Positions 26,244 through 36,339 are shown, counted from the first letter of the stretch. The stretch: 64,000 nt of DNA from Mycolicibacterium rhodesiae (GCF_002086695.1 NZ_MVIH01000002.1:310001-374000); one strand, 5' to 3'. Translations and numbers: made by a program. Notes: generated by a model from the letters alone, not told the origin.

Positions 26244-27107
26244 TCAGCCGAGCTTGAAGGAGGCGTGCTCGGCGGCCGACAGATCGTCGATCGTCGACCA
26301 CTGTGCGGCCACGTCGTCGACGCTCGGGACATGGTCGAAGGTGACGCCCTCGTTCTGGAACAGCGCCGCGCGCTGCACCTTGCCGCCGCCGACGATGAAC
26401 ACCGACGCCGAGTCCGGCACCTCTTCGGTGCACAGGTAGCCGACCACCGGGGCGACGTACTCCGGAGTGAGCTTCTTGAACACCTCCGGCGGCAGGATGT
26501 CCTCGGTCATGCGGGTCGCGGCGATGGGTGCCAGCGCGTTGGCCTTGATGTTGTACTTGGCGCCTTCCTGGGCCAGCGTATTGATCAGGCCGACCAGGCC
26601 GAGCTTGGCGGCGCTGTAGTTGGCCTGACCGAAGTTGCCGAACAGGCCGCTGGTGGAGGTGGCGACGACGATCCGGCCGTAGCTCTGCTCGCGGAAGTGC
26701 GGCCAGGCGGCACGGATCACGTTGTACCCGCCGTACAGGTGGACCTTGAGCACCGAATCCCAGTTCTCGAACGGCATCTTGTGGAAGGTGCCGTCGCGCA
26801 GGATGCCCGCGTTGCTGACGATGCCGTCGATCTTGCCGAACTCCTCGAGCGCGGTCTTGACGATGTTCTCGCCGCCCTCGGGCTCGGCGACCGAGTCGTA
26901 GTTGGCGACCGCGCGGCCGCCGGCGTCCTTGATCTCCTGGACGACCTGGTCGGCCATGTTGTGGCCGGCACCGGTTCCGTCGCGCGCGCCGCCGAGGTCG
27001 TTCACCACGACGCTGGCGCCTTCGCGGGCCAGTGTCAGCGCGTACTCACGACCCAGACCGCCACCGGCTCCGGTGACGACGATGACTCGATCAACAACTC
27101 CGGGCAT
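26244..27107 (-). CDS. Short-chain dehydrogenase/reductase (Rv0148-like, HSD17B4/MFE-type)
   Basis: 287 residues. NAD(P) Rossmann motif TGAGGGLGREYA, NDLGGARDGTG typical of multifunctional-enzyme type 3-hydroxyacyl-CoA dehydrogenases, NAG at SNAGILRD, catalytic Ser in ATSTSG and YSAAK (Tyr/Lys). The protein is a close match to M. tuberculosis Rv0148 as remembered. Probable role in beta-oxidation-like 3-hydroxyacyl-CoA oxidation. First gene of an operon with the HAD hydrolase. Confidence 0.9.
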   Translation of the reverse strand: MPGVVDRVIVVTGAGGGLGREYALTLAREGASVVVNDLGGARDGTGAGHNMADQVVQEIKDAGGRAVANYDSVAEPEGGENIVKTALEEFGKIDGIVSNAGILRDGTFHKMPFENWDSVLKVHLYGGYNVIRAAWPHFREQSYGRIVVATSTSGLFGNFGQANYSAAKLGLVGLINTLAQEGAKYNIKANALAPIAATRMTEDILPPEVFKKLTPEYVAPVVGYLCTEEVPDSASVFIVGGGKVQRAALFQNEGVTFDHVPSVDDVAAQWSTIDDLSAAEHASFKLG

Positions 27108-27186
27108 GGGCCTTCCTCTCCTGCGGCTGACGGAACGTAACTCTTGTATACGTGGGCCGCCGGAGCTGCGGGCACCCGGGTTGGCG

Positions 27187-28200
<1,014 letters not shown>

Positions 28201-28272
28201 TCAGCCAGATTGATACGTCAAGGGTACCGAGAAACTTAGCCACGCTATGCGACTGTGGCCCACGTCACCGGC

Positions 28273-28914
28273 TCAGGAGACGGTGCGCCAGCCCTGGCCG
28301 TCGAGGAGCTGCAGGAACTGGTCGGTGATCGCGGTCACGCGATCCTGATCGCCGACGAACCCGGCATAGAAGCCCAGTCCCCACATCACGGCCATCAACA
28401 TCTCGGCAGCGGCCTCGATGTCGACGTCCGCGCGAACCTCGCCCGACTCGACGGCGTCCTTGATGGCCGCTTTCACGTACCCGCGGGTGAACTCCCGCGA
28501 GTCGTGGTTGGACTCGGCCAATTCGGGATGTCGCTCGGACTCCAGCACCGAGGTAACCAGGAAGGCCGCCACCGAGCGGTCCTGACCCTGGGCATGGACG
28601 GCCGCCTCGATGAACACGCGGATCCGGCCCGCCAGAGTGCTCTCCCGCTGGGACTGATGTACGGCGGACTCGATCACCGAGGCGTTCGTCTGGTCGACGA
28701 CCTCTTGATAGAGCAGCCGTTTGCTGGCGAAGTAATGGTTAATCGCAGGTCGGGTCAAGTCGGCCCGGATGGCGATTGCCTGGAAGGTGGCAGCGTCATA
28801 CCCCAATTCGCTGAACACCTCACGGGCAGCGCGCATGATGCGCTCGCGCGTTTCCGCTGCCTTAGCTGCTGGGGGGCGACCCGGGCCCCGACTGGCTGTA
28901 TGCGGCACAGTCAA
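28273..28914 (-). CDS. TetR-family regulator (Rv0144-like)
   Basis: 213 residues from TTG 28914; GTG 28908 is also possible. TetR helix-turn-helix at about 22-68 (FQAIAIRADLTRPAINHYFASKRLLYQE), preceded by a basic Pro/Gly-rich arm (RGPGRPPAAK). Its position beside the TIGR00027 methyltransferase parallels Rv0144 next to Rv0145/0146. A GGCACA-N8-TGTGCC dyad overlaps its start, suggesting autoregulation. Confidence 0.88.
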   Translation of the reverse strand: MTVPHTASRGPGRPPAAKAAETRERIMRAAREVFSELGYDAATFQAIAIRADLTRPAINHYFASKRLLYQEVVDQTNASVIESAVHQSQRESTLAGRIRVFIEAAVHAQGQDRSVAAFLVTSVLESERHPELAESNHDSREFTRGYVKAAIKDAVESGEVRADVDIEAAAEMLMAVMWGLGFYAGFVGDQDRVTAITDQFLQLLDGQGWRTVS

Positions 28915-28923
28915 AATTGTGCC
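28904..28923. promoter_or_regulatory. Dyad overlapping the TetR start
   Basis: GGCACA and TGTGCC are exact complements with 8 nt between them and cover the TetR initiation region. A bound repressor would block its own expression. Confidence 0.45.
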
Positions 28924-29217
28924 ACACCTTTGCGCATATTTTTGACGGCGAACGACATTTGCTCAGGTCAACAAAATTAGAAATGTGTTCATGTTTTGCT
29001 CGACCTTCGGATTCCGTTGCCACAGCAGTCGTTTCACCTGTGATCCGCGCCTGACATGCGGTTTCCGGTTCGGTTATCGGACGATGACAGAAGCGTCATA
29101 TTTTCCCGGGACGCAATTCGCACGACTATTCGCTAAATCTCTACGATCGCGCGCATGTTCGCCGTCGAGTGATTGCTGAACATTTGTGTGGACTTTGCTA
29201 GTGGCGTTTTCGGGGCA
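28915..29217. other. 303-nt intergenic region, AT-richer than its surroundings
   Basis: Gap between the TetR start and the aldehyde dehydrogenase stop (both minus strand). It contains the TetR promoter region and is noticeably richer in A/T than its surroundings. The only plus-strand frame (28985-29179) has a Cys/Phe-rich composition, no ribosome site and no recognisable family. No hairpin terminator was found at the dehydrogenase end. Confidence 0.5.
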
Positions 29218-30618
29218 TCAGAGGACCCTGCGCATTAGCCTGATCGCACGATCAGTATAGGGCGGGTACATCAGTTTGAGGTCGAATTTTGTAGGTTTGG
29301 CGAGCACGGCCCGTCGGTGACTGAGTGTCTCGAAGCCCCACTTGCCGTGATACGCACCCATACCGCTGGCGCCGACCCCGCCGAACGGCAGTTGCGGAAC
29401 CAGGCAGTGCACCGCCACGTGGTTGATGACCGCCCCGCCCGACGGCACCCGGTCAACGAGCTCCCGTGCCGCCGCCTGCGACCCGCTGAAGACGTACAGC
29501 GCCAGCGGCTTGGGCCGGGCGTTGACGAAGGCGACGGCGGCATCTGCCGAATCCACCGAGAGGATCGGCAGGATCGGGCCGAAGATCTCGTCCGACATCA
29601 CCGGGTCGTCGGCGGGCGGGTCGACGATCACCGTCGGCTCGATCCGCAGTGTCGAGCGGTCCGACCTGCCACCGGTGACGACGGTCCCGCTGGTCGCGCT
29701 GATCAACGACGCCAGCCGGTCGAACTGCCGCTCGTTGACGATGCGCAGCGATGGGTCCTGCTCCTCGGCGCGGAACTCCGCGATCGTCGCCACGATCTTG
29801 TCGGTCAGCTTGCCGACGATCGTGCGGTCGGCCAACACGTAGTCCGGGGCGATGCAGGTCTGTCCCGAATTCATCAGCTTGATCCACGCGATCCGGCGGG
29901 CCGCCACGTCCAGGTCGGCGTCGGGAAGCACCACCACCGGGCTCTTGCCGCCCAGCTCGAGAGTCACCGGCGTCAAAGTCGGCGCGGCCGCCGCCATGAT
30001 CTTGCGACCGATCTCGGTGCCACCGGTGAACAGCGCGTGGTCGAATCCCCGGGCCAACAGATCCTGGGTGACCGCCGCGTCGCCCTCGACCACGCGGACA
30101 GCCTCGGAGTCGAGGTACTCCGGGACCAGCCGCGCGATGAGCGCCGAGGTGGCCGGCGCGAGCTCCGACGGCTTGATCACCGCGGCGTTGCCGGCGGCGA
30201 TCGCGGCGACCAGCGGCGCCATGCACAGATAGAAGGGGTAGTTCCACGGTCCGATCACCAGGATCACGCCGAGCGGGTCGTACTGCACCCACGCCCGGCC
30301 GGGCTGCTGCGCCAGCGGAAGCCTGGATTTCTGGGGCTTCACCCACTTCTTCAGCTGCTTGCGGGCGAAAGCGGCTTCCGCCTTCGTCGAGCCGATATCG
30401 GCAAGCCAGGCTTCGAACGAAGATCGGCCCAGGTCACTGGCCAGAGCCGCGGCGATCTCCGGCTCCCGTTCGTCGCACATCTGCTCCACGGCGAGCAACT
30501 GCTCGGAGCGCCACGCCAGTGAGCGGGTGCGGCCGCTGTTGAATACCCGGCGCACGTCAGCGAGCACGCCGGCGGCGCCGCCTTCGGTCGCGTGGTCACT
30601 TGTGATCTGAACGGTCAT
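29218..30618 (-). CDS. NAD-dependent aldehyde dehydrogenase (Rv0147-like)
   Basis: 466 residues from ATG 30618, with GAGGAG just upstream; the longer frame to 30771 overlaps the divergent TetR gene. Class 3-type ALDH without a long N-terminal arm: NAD site GPWNYPFYLCMAPL, catalytic Glu in LELGGKSP, catalytic Cys in NSGQTCIAPDYVL. A C-terminal segment (PPYTDRAIRLMRRVL) is typical of fatty-aldehyde dehydrogenases, so oxidation of long-chain aldehydes is a reasonable guess. Resembles Rv0147. Divergent from the TetR gene at 30755. Confidence 0.9.
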   Translation of the reverse strand: MTVQITSDHATEGGAAGVLADVRRVFNSGRTRSLAWRSEQLLAVEQMCDEREPEIAAALASDLGRSSFEAWLADIGSTKAEAAFARKQLKKWVKPQKSRLPLAQQPGRAWVQYDPLGVILVIGPWNYPFYLCMAPLVAAIAAGNAAVIKPSELAPATSALIARLVPEYLDSEAVRVVEGDAAVTQDLLARGFDHALFTGGTEIGRKIMAAAAPTLTPVTLELGGKSPVVVLPDADLDVAARRIAWIKLMNSGQTCIAPDYVLADRTIVGKLTDKIVATIAEFRAEEQDPSLRIVNERQFDRLASLISATSGTVVTGGRSDRSTLRIEPTVIVDPPADDPVMSDEIFGPILPILSVDSADAAVAFVNARPKPLALYVFSGSQAAARELVDRVPSGGAVINHVAVHCLVPQLPFGGVGASGMGAYHGKWGFETLSHRRAVLAKPTKFDLKLMYPPYTDRAIRLMRRVL

Positions 30619-30741
30619 GCCAACTCCTCGATTCGATCGCGTGATTCCAGCTTGCCCCAATATCGATCCGCGGTCACAAGCCGCCTGCGCAACTTGGTCA
30701 CGATCCCGCCCGTCACCTCTGTCTTGGCGGGGCCCGCGCAT

Positions 30742-30747
30742 TATCGT
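30742..30747 (+). promoter_or_regulatory. -10 box for a leaderless TetR mRNA
   Basis: TATCGT (TANNNT) ends 7 nt before ATG 30755, which has no ribosome-binding site, so transcription should begin at the start codon. The hexamer is identical to the one before fadE2. Confidence 0.55.
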
Positions 30748-30754
30748 TTGACCC

Positions 30755-31315
30755 ATGGCAACCGTTGCCAACCGAGAGGCGTACTTCGAGACCGGTCTCG
30801 AAGTACTCGCCGACGTCGGTTACGGCGGACTCAAACTGGCCGAGGTATGCAATCGACTCGGCGTTACGACCGGGTCGTTCTATCACTATTTCGCCAGCTG
30901 GCCGGCCTTCACCCGCGACCTGGTCGGCTACTGGGTGCAGGACCGGACCGTCCGGCTGATCGAGGCCATCCGCGAGGTGTCCGACCCGCGCAGCCGCATC
31001 GAGGCGATCATCGAAGTCGGGTTGTCGCTGCCGCACCGCGCCGAGGCTGCGATCCGGTCGTGGAGTTCGGTCGATCCCCATGTGCTGGCCGTCCAGAGCG
31101 AGGTCGACCGGGCGCGGTACAAGATCCTCTACGACTCGGCCATCGAAATCGTCGGCGATGCGCGGCAAGCCGAGGTGTACGCCGCGTGGGCGGTCTACGT
31201 CTTCATCGGCTATGAGCAGGCGATCCTGCCGCGCGAGCCCGGAACGTTCGGCTGGATCGCCCGCTACATGCTCGACGCACTGGATTCGGGCAGTTTCGCC
31301 AGCGTGCCCCAGTGA
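30755..31315 (+). CDS. TetR-family regulator
   Basis: 186 residues. Helix-turn-helix at about 20-50 (LAEVCNRLGVTTGSFYHYFASWPAFTRDL), followed by an all-helical ligand domain. Divergent from the aldehyde dehydrogenase and 4 nt upstream of the FUSC gene, so either or both may be targets. No characterised homologue recognised. Appears leaderless. Confidence 0.9.
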   Translation: MATVANREAYFETGLEVLADVGYGGLKLAEVCNRLGVTTGSFYHYFASWPAFTRDLVGYWVQDRTVRLIEAIREVSDPRSRIEAIIEVGLSLPHRAEAAIRSWSSVDPHVLAVQSEVDRARYKILYDSAIEIVGDARQAEVYAAWAVYVFIGYEQAILPREPGTFGWIARYMLDALDSGSFASVPQ

Positions 31316-31319
31316 CAGG

Positions 31320-33482
31320 GTGTTGACCCCGGTTGTCCTGTGGCGTCGGGCGGCCGATCGGATCCGGACGCGCGACCCCGAGAACGACGGCGCACGACGT
31401 GCCGCGCGGGCCGCCATCGTCATCCCGATCGCCGCCGCGGTCAGCTTCGCGGTCGGCGGCGGGTCGCAGACGCCCCTGTTCACCATCTTCGGGTCGATCG
31501 CGCTGCTGATCGTGGTCGACTTCCCGGGCAACATGAACGCCCGGGCGCTGGCCTACGGCGGATTGGGCTTCAACGGCGCGGTACTGATCTGCCTGGGCAC
31601 GCTGGCCGCACCGATCCCGTGGGTGGCGATCACGCTGACATTCCTCATCGGGGTGGCCGTCACGTTCTCCGGGGTTCTCAGCGAAATCATCGCGGCCGGC
31701 CAGCGGGCCACCCTGCTGACCTTCGTGCTGCCGGTGTGCACGCCGGCAGGCCCGCTCGGTGAGCGGCTGCTCGGCTGGCTGATCGCGCTGGCGATCTGCG
31801 TCCCGGCTGCACTGTTCCTCTTTCCGCCACGCCATCACGGCGAGTTGCGCCGCCACGCCGCGGCCGTCTGCGCGGTGCTGGCCGACCGCATCGAGGGAAC
31901 CGCATCGGCTGTCGACGTCACCACCGCGATGGACGCGCTGCGGGCCAACTTCCTCGGCGCCGCCTACCGGCCGGTGGCCCTGACCGCGGGCAGCCGGGCG
32001 TTGGTCCGCGTGGTCGACGACCTGCAGTGGCTCTGCGATCGCGTCACCGGCGATACCGGCGAACTGCTCGGGCCGATCGGCGAGCCGGTGGTGCGGGTGC
32101 TGCGCGACTGCGCGCAGATCCTGCTGATCACCCGTCCCGGCGCGCGGGCCGACGAACGCGCGCTGCTGGCCGCCGCGCTGATCGACCTGCGAACCATCGC
32201 GGTCGGCACGTACCGCCAGGACATCGTCGACCTCCTCGCCGAACCCGATGACGAGGCCGCCATCGCGCTGGGCCGCACCCTGCTCACCCGGCGCACCATC
32301 GGCGCGGCCACCGGCGTGACCGGGCGGCTCATCGCCAGCGCCGCGGCCGCCGACGCGCGGCCGGTGTGGGCACGCGTCTTGGGCCGCCGGCTGCCTGAGA
32401 CCGGGATCGCCGACCGGGTGTACTCCGAGACCGAGGCCGTCACCGCCCTGACCAGCGGGCACCTGGCCACCCGGTCGGTGACCGCCCGCAACAGCCTGCG
32501 CACCGGACTCGGCCTGGCGCTGGCCGTGCTCGTCACGTTCGTGTTCCCGGTCCAGCACGGCTTCTGGGTGGTGCTCGGCGCGTTGTCGGTGCTGCGCAGC
32601 AGCGCGCTGACCACCGGCACCACCGTCGTGCGTGCGGTGATCGGGACCGTCATCGGCTTCCTCATCGGCGCCGTCGTCATCGAACTGCTCGGCGTCGACC
32701 CGATCGTGCTGTGGGTGTTGTTGCCGATGGTCGCCTTCGGGTCGGCGTACGTGCCCGAGATCGGCTCGTTCACCGCCACTCAGGCCGCGTTCACGATGAT
32801 GGTGCTGATCGTGTTCAACCTGATCGTGCCGAGCGGTTGGGCCGTCGGCCTGATCCGGATCGAGGACGTCGTCGTCGGCGCGTCGGTGGGCGTCGTGGTG
32901 TCGCTGCTGCTGTGGCCGCGCGGGGTCAAGACCGCCGTGCAGCAGGCCATCGACGCGGCCCGCGAGGTGGGGTCGCGTTACCTGCGGGCGGCGGTCCTGC
33001 GGGTCACTCGCGGCGCCTTCGAGCAGGCCGAGAATCAGGTGAACGCGCTGAGCCACGAGGCGTTGACGGTGTCCCGAACGCTCGATGATGCTGTGCGCCA
33101 ATATCTTTCGGAGAACGGTGGCCCGACGGATTCCCGTGCCCCGGTCGTGCGGGCGTCCAGCCGTGCTGTTCGGTTACGCGCGGCCGCCGACCTGATCGCC
33201 GACATCGTGCCGCCACCGCTGGCGGTCTACCCGCGGGCGCGGGCAGTGCTCGAGGCGCACGCCGCGGCGATCTGCTCCCGATTCGACGGCTCCCCCGGCG
33301 GCTCGATGGGATTGACCGCACCGATCAGCGACGACCTGGTCCCCGCGTTGCGAGCCGAGGCGGGCACGGACGGGTTGGCGGTGTCGGCAGCACTACCGCT
33401 GGTGACCGCCGCGGCCAATATCGGCGAACTGGAGCTCACCTATCCGCCGGAGCTGGCGAAGGTGGCGTCGAGATCGACCTGA
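31320..33482 (+). CDS. FUSC-family (aromatic acid exporter-like) membrane protein
   Basis: 720 residues from GTG 31320; upstream sequence in this frame is a shadow of the TetR gene. Two blocks of membrane helices (about 25-165 and 400-530) are separated and followed by cytoplasmic helical regions, the layout of FUSC/YccS/ArAE proteins. The second block carries VFPVQHGFWVVLGALSVLRSSALTTG, the fusaric-acid-resistance-type signature. Likely exports an aromatic or amphipathic acid. Transcribed with the TetR gene. Confidence 0.87.
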   Translation: MLTPVVLWRRAADRIRTRDPENDGARRAARAAIVIPIAAAVSFAVGGGSQTPLFTIFGSIALLIVVDFPGNMNARALAYGGLGFNGAVLICLGTLAAPIPWVAITLTFLIGVAVTFSGVLSEIIAAGQRATLLTFVLPVCTPAGPLGERLLGWLIALAICVPAALFLFPPRHHGELRRHAAAVCAVLADRIEGTASAVDVTTAMDALRANFLGAAYRPVALTAGSRALVRVVDDLQWLCDRVTGDTGELLGPIGEPVVRVLRDCAQILLITRPGARADERALLAAALIDLRTIAVGTYRQDIVDLLAEPDDEAAIALGRTLLTRRTIGAATGVTGRLIASAAAADARPVWARVLGRRLPETGIADRVYSETEAVTALTSGHLATRSVTARNSLRTGLGLALAVLVTFVFPVQHGFWVVLGALSVLRSSALTTGTTVVRAVIGTVIGFLIGAVVIELLGVDPIVLWVLLPMVAFGSAYVPEIGSFTATQAAFTMMVLIVFNLIVPSGWAVGLIRIEDVVVGASVGVVVSLLLWPRGVKTAVQQAIDAAREVGSRYLRAAVLRVTRGAFEQAENQVNALSHEALTVSRTLDDAVRQYLSENGGPTDSRAPVVRASSRAVRLRAAADLIADIVPPPLAVYPRARAVLEAHAAAICSRFDGSPGGSMGLTAPISDDLVPALRAEAGTDGLAVSAALPLVTAAANIGELELTYPPELAKVASRST

Positions 33483-33525
33483 GGGTTGCCGTCCGGCGCG
33501 ATCTACGACCACCAGGTCGATCTCG
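33469..33525. repeat. Inverted repeat between convergent FUSC and pirin genes
   Basis: CGAGATCGACCT (33469-33480) and AGGTCGATCTCG (33514-33525) are perfect 12-bp complements around a 33-nt centre; the left arm includes the end of the FUSC ORF. Position suggests a bidirectional terminator or dispersed palindrome. It differs in sequence from the REP-like pair at 13.6 and 53.8 kb. Confidence 0.55.
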
Positions 33526-33531
33526 TCGTCC

Positions 33532-34512
33532 CTACCGGGCTCGGTGCGGCATCAGCGCGCCGGGCGGAACCGTGCCGAACCGGCCTGCGTTGAAGTCCTC
33601 GAGTGCCTGGATGACCTCCGACTTGGAGTTCATCACGAACGGCCCATAGTGGAACACCGGCTCGCGAATTGGCTTGCCGCCCAACAGGAGAACCTCCATG
33701 GCCGGCCGGTTGGAGTCCTGGGACGCCGCGGCAGCCACCGTGATGCGGTCGCCCGGGCCGAGCACCGCGAGCTGGCCTTGCTGGATCGGGTGTCCGATCG
33801 GACCGACAGTGCCACGCCCGGAGAGCACGTAGACCAGTGCGTTGTACTCGCGCGGCCAGGACAGATTCAGCTGCGCGCCGGCCTCGATAGTGGTGTGGGC
33901 CAACGTGATCGGGGTATGCGTCATCCCCGGTCCGGCCCAGCCGTCGACCTCACCGGCGATCACACGCACCAGTGCCCCGCCGTCGTCGGACGACAGCAGG
34001 CGCACAGCCTGGCCCTCGATCGACTGGTAGCGCGGCTCGGCGAACTTGTCCGCGCGGGGCAGGTTGACCCACAGCTGGATGCCGTGGAACAGCCCGCCGC
34101 TCTCGACGAGCTCGGCCGGGGGTGTCTCGATGTGCAGGATGCCCGCGCCCGCGGTCATCCATTGGGTGGCGCCGTCGGCGATCAGGCCGCCGCCACCGTG
34201 CGAGTCCTGGTGGGCGAAGCGCCCGTCGAGCATGTAGGTGACCGTCTCGAAACCGCGGTGCGGGTGCCAGTCGGTGCCTTTGGGCTCGCCGGGTGAGTAC
34301 TCGACTTCACCCATCTGATCCATGTGGATGAACGGGTCGAGGTCGGCGGCGCTGACTCCGGCGAACGCGCGCACGACGGGAAAGCCCTCGCCTTCGTACC
34401 CGCGGGGCCCGGTGGTGACGGACCGGACGGGCCGTTCGGTGTCGGACGGAGCGGCCGCGCGCAGGCGCGGTAGCGACAAGGTGTCTGCGGTTACTGCTGG
34501 CATGGTCGGCAT
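33532..34512 (-). CDS. Pirin-family protein
   Basis: 326 residues from ATG 34512, with ATG 34503 also possible. Bicupin: N-terminal cupin with the metal motif DWHPHRGFETVTYMLDG...HQDSHG (three His and one Glu), and a C-terminal cupin with LVYVLSGRGTV and a long tail. Bacterial pirins bind Fe(II), and some show quercetinase activity or modulate metabolism. It follows ptsI by 26 nt on the same strand, but a 14-bp palindrome in that gap suggests its own control. Confidence 0.9.
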   Translation of the reverse strand: MPTMPAVTADTLSLPRLRAAAPSDTERPVRSVTTGPRGYEGEGFPVVRAFAGVSAADLDPFIHMDQMGEVEYSPGEPKGTDWHPHRGFETVTYMLDGRFAHQDSHGGGGLIADGATQWMTAGAGILHIETPPAELVESGGLFHGIQLWVNLPRADKFAEPRYQSIEGQAVRLLSSDDGGALVRVIAGEVDGWAGPGMTHTPITLAHTTIEAGAQLNLSWPREYNALVYVLSGRGTVGPIGHPIQQGQLAVLGPGDRITVAAAASQDSNRPAMEVLLLGGKPIREPVFHYGPFVMNSKSEVIQALEDFNAGRFGTVPPGALMPHRAR

Positions 34513-34515
34513 AAC

Positions 34516-34529
34516 CGGACTACAGTCCG
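34516..34529. promoter_or_regulatory. Palindromic operator upstream of pirin gene
   Basis: CGGACTACAGTCCG (6+2+6) is only 3 nt upstream of ATG 34512 and lies in the 26-nt gap between ptsI and pirin. GGACT-N2-AGTCC symmetry resembles sites of redox or quinone-sensing HxlR/MarR-type regulators; this is inference. Confidence 0.5.
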
Positions 34530-34538
34530 ATTAATTCC

Positions 34539-36236
34539 TCAGTCGAGCACTCCCAACGCCGCGGCCCGCGCGTCGGCGGCACTTGCCGTGGTCAGCACCG
34601 CGGCGGCGGCGTCACGGCATTGCTGCAACGTAACCGAGGCGAGCTTGGCGCCGACTCCCGTCACTGCGGCGGCCGCCGCGGACAGCGACGTGATCCCGAG
34701 GCCGGCCAGTACGCACGCCAGCAGCGGATCGGCGGCCGCTTCGCCGCAGACCCCCACCGGCTTGCCGCGGTTGGCCCCGGCGCGGGCGGTCTGGGCAACC
34801 AGGGCCAGCACTCCCGGCTGCCACGGATCGGTCAGCGTCGCCAGCTCGGCCGACATCCGGTCGGCCGCCATCGTGTACTGGGCAAGGTCATTGGTGCCGA
34901 TCGAGAGAAACTCGACGTGGTCCAGGATGTGCTCGGCCAGCAGCGCGGCGGCCGGCACCTCGATCATCACGCCGGGCACGAGGCCCCGCCGGCGGGCCCG
35001 GTCGGCGAACCGCTCGGCCTCCTCCGGCGTGGCGATCATCGGCGCCATCACCCACGGGGCATTACCGGTCTGCTCGGCCGCCAGCGCGATCGCGTCGAGC
35101 TGGCGCTCGAGGATGTCAGGCTGAATCGCCTCGATGCGGATACCCCGAACGCCCAGCGCCGGGTTGGCCTCGTCGGGATGGCCGACGAACTTCAGCGGCT
35201 TGTCGGATCCGGCGTCCAGGGTGCGGATGACGACCTTGTGTCCGGCGAACGCGTCGAGCACTTCGCCGTAGATGCCGGCCTGCTCCTCGACGGTCGGCTC
35301 GGTGTCGCGGTTGAGGAAGCACAGCTCGGTGCGGAACAGGCCGATGCCTTCCGCCGGGGTCTCCCGGGCGGCGCGCGCGGCCGAACCGTCCTGCACGTTG
35401 GCCAGGATCGACACCGGATGGCCGTCGGAGGTGGCACCGGGACCGCTCCAGCCCGCCATTGCGGCGTTCGCCGCATCGGCGGCCTCGACCGCGGCGGCAG
35501 CCTCGGCCGGGTCGGGTGAGACCGCGATGGTGCCGCGGGTCCCGTCGATCAGGACGTCGGTACCGGCCGCGAGGTCGTCGAGGCCATGGACCGCGACCAC
35601 ACACGGAATCCCGAGCTGGCGGGCGATGATCGCGGTGTGGCTGGTCGGCCCGCCCAGCGTGGTGGCCAAGCCGACAACGAGAGCGGGATCCAGTCCCGCG
35701 GTGTCGGCCGGGGCCAGGTCTTCTGCGCAGAGGATGGCGGGATGATCCGGCACCGGCACTCCGGGTTCGGGCAGTCCGCTCAGTTCGGCGATCACCCGGT
35801 CGCGGATATCGCGTAGATCGGTGACACGTTCGGCCATCAACCCGCCCATCTTGGTGAACAGGTCGACGAACTGCGCAACGGCCTCGGCGGTGGCGCGCAC
35901 CGCAGGCGTGCCCTCCTTGATGCGTTTCTCCGCCGCACCCAGCCAGGCCCGATCCTGGGCCAGCATCGCCGTGGCGGCCAGCACCTCCGAGGCGGCCCCC
36001 GTCGCGAGAGCGGCACGCGCGCGCAGTCGGTCGGCGACGGCAGACGCGGCGGCGCCGAACCGAGAGGCCTCAGAATCGCGCTGTCCTTCACCGATCTGTT
36101 CGCCGGAGTCGAGTTCGGAGATCGCGGGCAGCCGGCCGGGCCGGATGACCGGTGCGTAGCGGACACCGGGGACAACCGGAACGCCGCGCAGCACCTGTCC
36201 GGCACCGAGTGAGGTAGGCGTAGAGGAGACGGTCAT
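34539..36236 (-). CDS. ptsI: Phosphoenolpyruvate-protein phosphotransferase (Enzyme I)
   Basis: 565 residues from ATG 36236. N-terminal HPr-binding domain and swivelling domain with active His in GGPTSHTAIIARQLGIPCV, then the PEP-binding TIM barrel with TELCFLNRDTEPTVEEQ, VMIEVPAAALLA, TNDLAQYTMAADR and Cys in GVCGEAAADP. Autophosphorylates from PEP and passes phosphate to HPr (40140-40397). Divergent from fruR-fruK-fruA-ptsH, the standard mycobacterial fructose PTS arrangement. Appears leaderless. The frame beyond 36236 is not supported by a start signal. Confidence 0.96.
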   Translation of the reverse strand: MTVSSTPTSLGAGQVLRGVPVVPGVRYAPVIRPGRLPAISELDSGEQIGEGQRDSEASRFGAAASAVADRLRARAALATGAASEVLAATAMLAQDRAWLGAAEKRIKEGTPAVRATAEAVAQFVDLFTKMGGLMAERVTDLRDIRDRVIAELSGLPEPGVPVPDHPAILCAEDLAPADTAGLDPALVVGLATTLGGPTSHTAIIARQLGIPCVVAVHGLDDLAAGTDVLIDGTRGTIAVSPDPAEAAAAVEAADAANAAMAGWSGPGATSDGHPVSILANVQDGSAARAARETPAEGIGLFRTELCFLNRDTEPTVEEQAGIYGEVLDAFAGHKVVIRTLDAGSDKPLKFVGHPDEANPALGVRGIRIEAIQPDILERQLDAIALAAEQTGNAPWVMAPMIATPEEAERFADRARRRGLVPGVMIEVPAAALLAEHILDHVEFLSIGTNDLAQYTMAADRMSAELATLTDPWQPGVLALVAQTARAGANRGKPVGVCGEAAADPLLACVLAGLGITSLSAAAAAVTGVGAKLASVTLQQCRDAAAAVLTTASAADARAAALGVLD

Positions 36237-36243
36237 GTGAACT

Positions 36244-36271
36244 ACGTTACAACAAATCATTGACAAGTCAA
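36244..36271 (-). promoter_or_regulatory. ptsI promoter (leaderless) with overlapping TTGAC dyad
   Basis: Minus strand -35 TTGACT (36271-36266), 16-nt spacer, -10 TAACGT (36249-36244), then 7 nt to ATG 36236: a near-consensus SigA-type promoter starting transcription at the ATG. TTGACAAGTCAA (36260-36271, arms TTGAC/GTCAA) covers the -35 and is the best candidate for the FruR site in the divergent region. Confidence 0.65.
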
Positions 36272-36339
36272 CACGATCGGGAGTAAAACAACACATATCA
36301 ACATTCAATACGGCGCTTAGCCCACACAAACGGAGAATC

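Noticed and set aside
28985..29179. 64-codon ORF in the 28.9-29.2 kb gap
   Set aside because: No ribosome site, odd Cys/Phe-rich composition, no recognisable family.
31203..33101. 632-codon minus-strand ORF inside the FUSC gene
   Set aside because: Shadow frame; the FUSC frame has clear membrane helices and family motifs.
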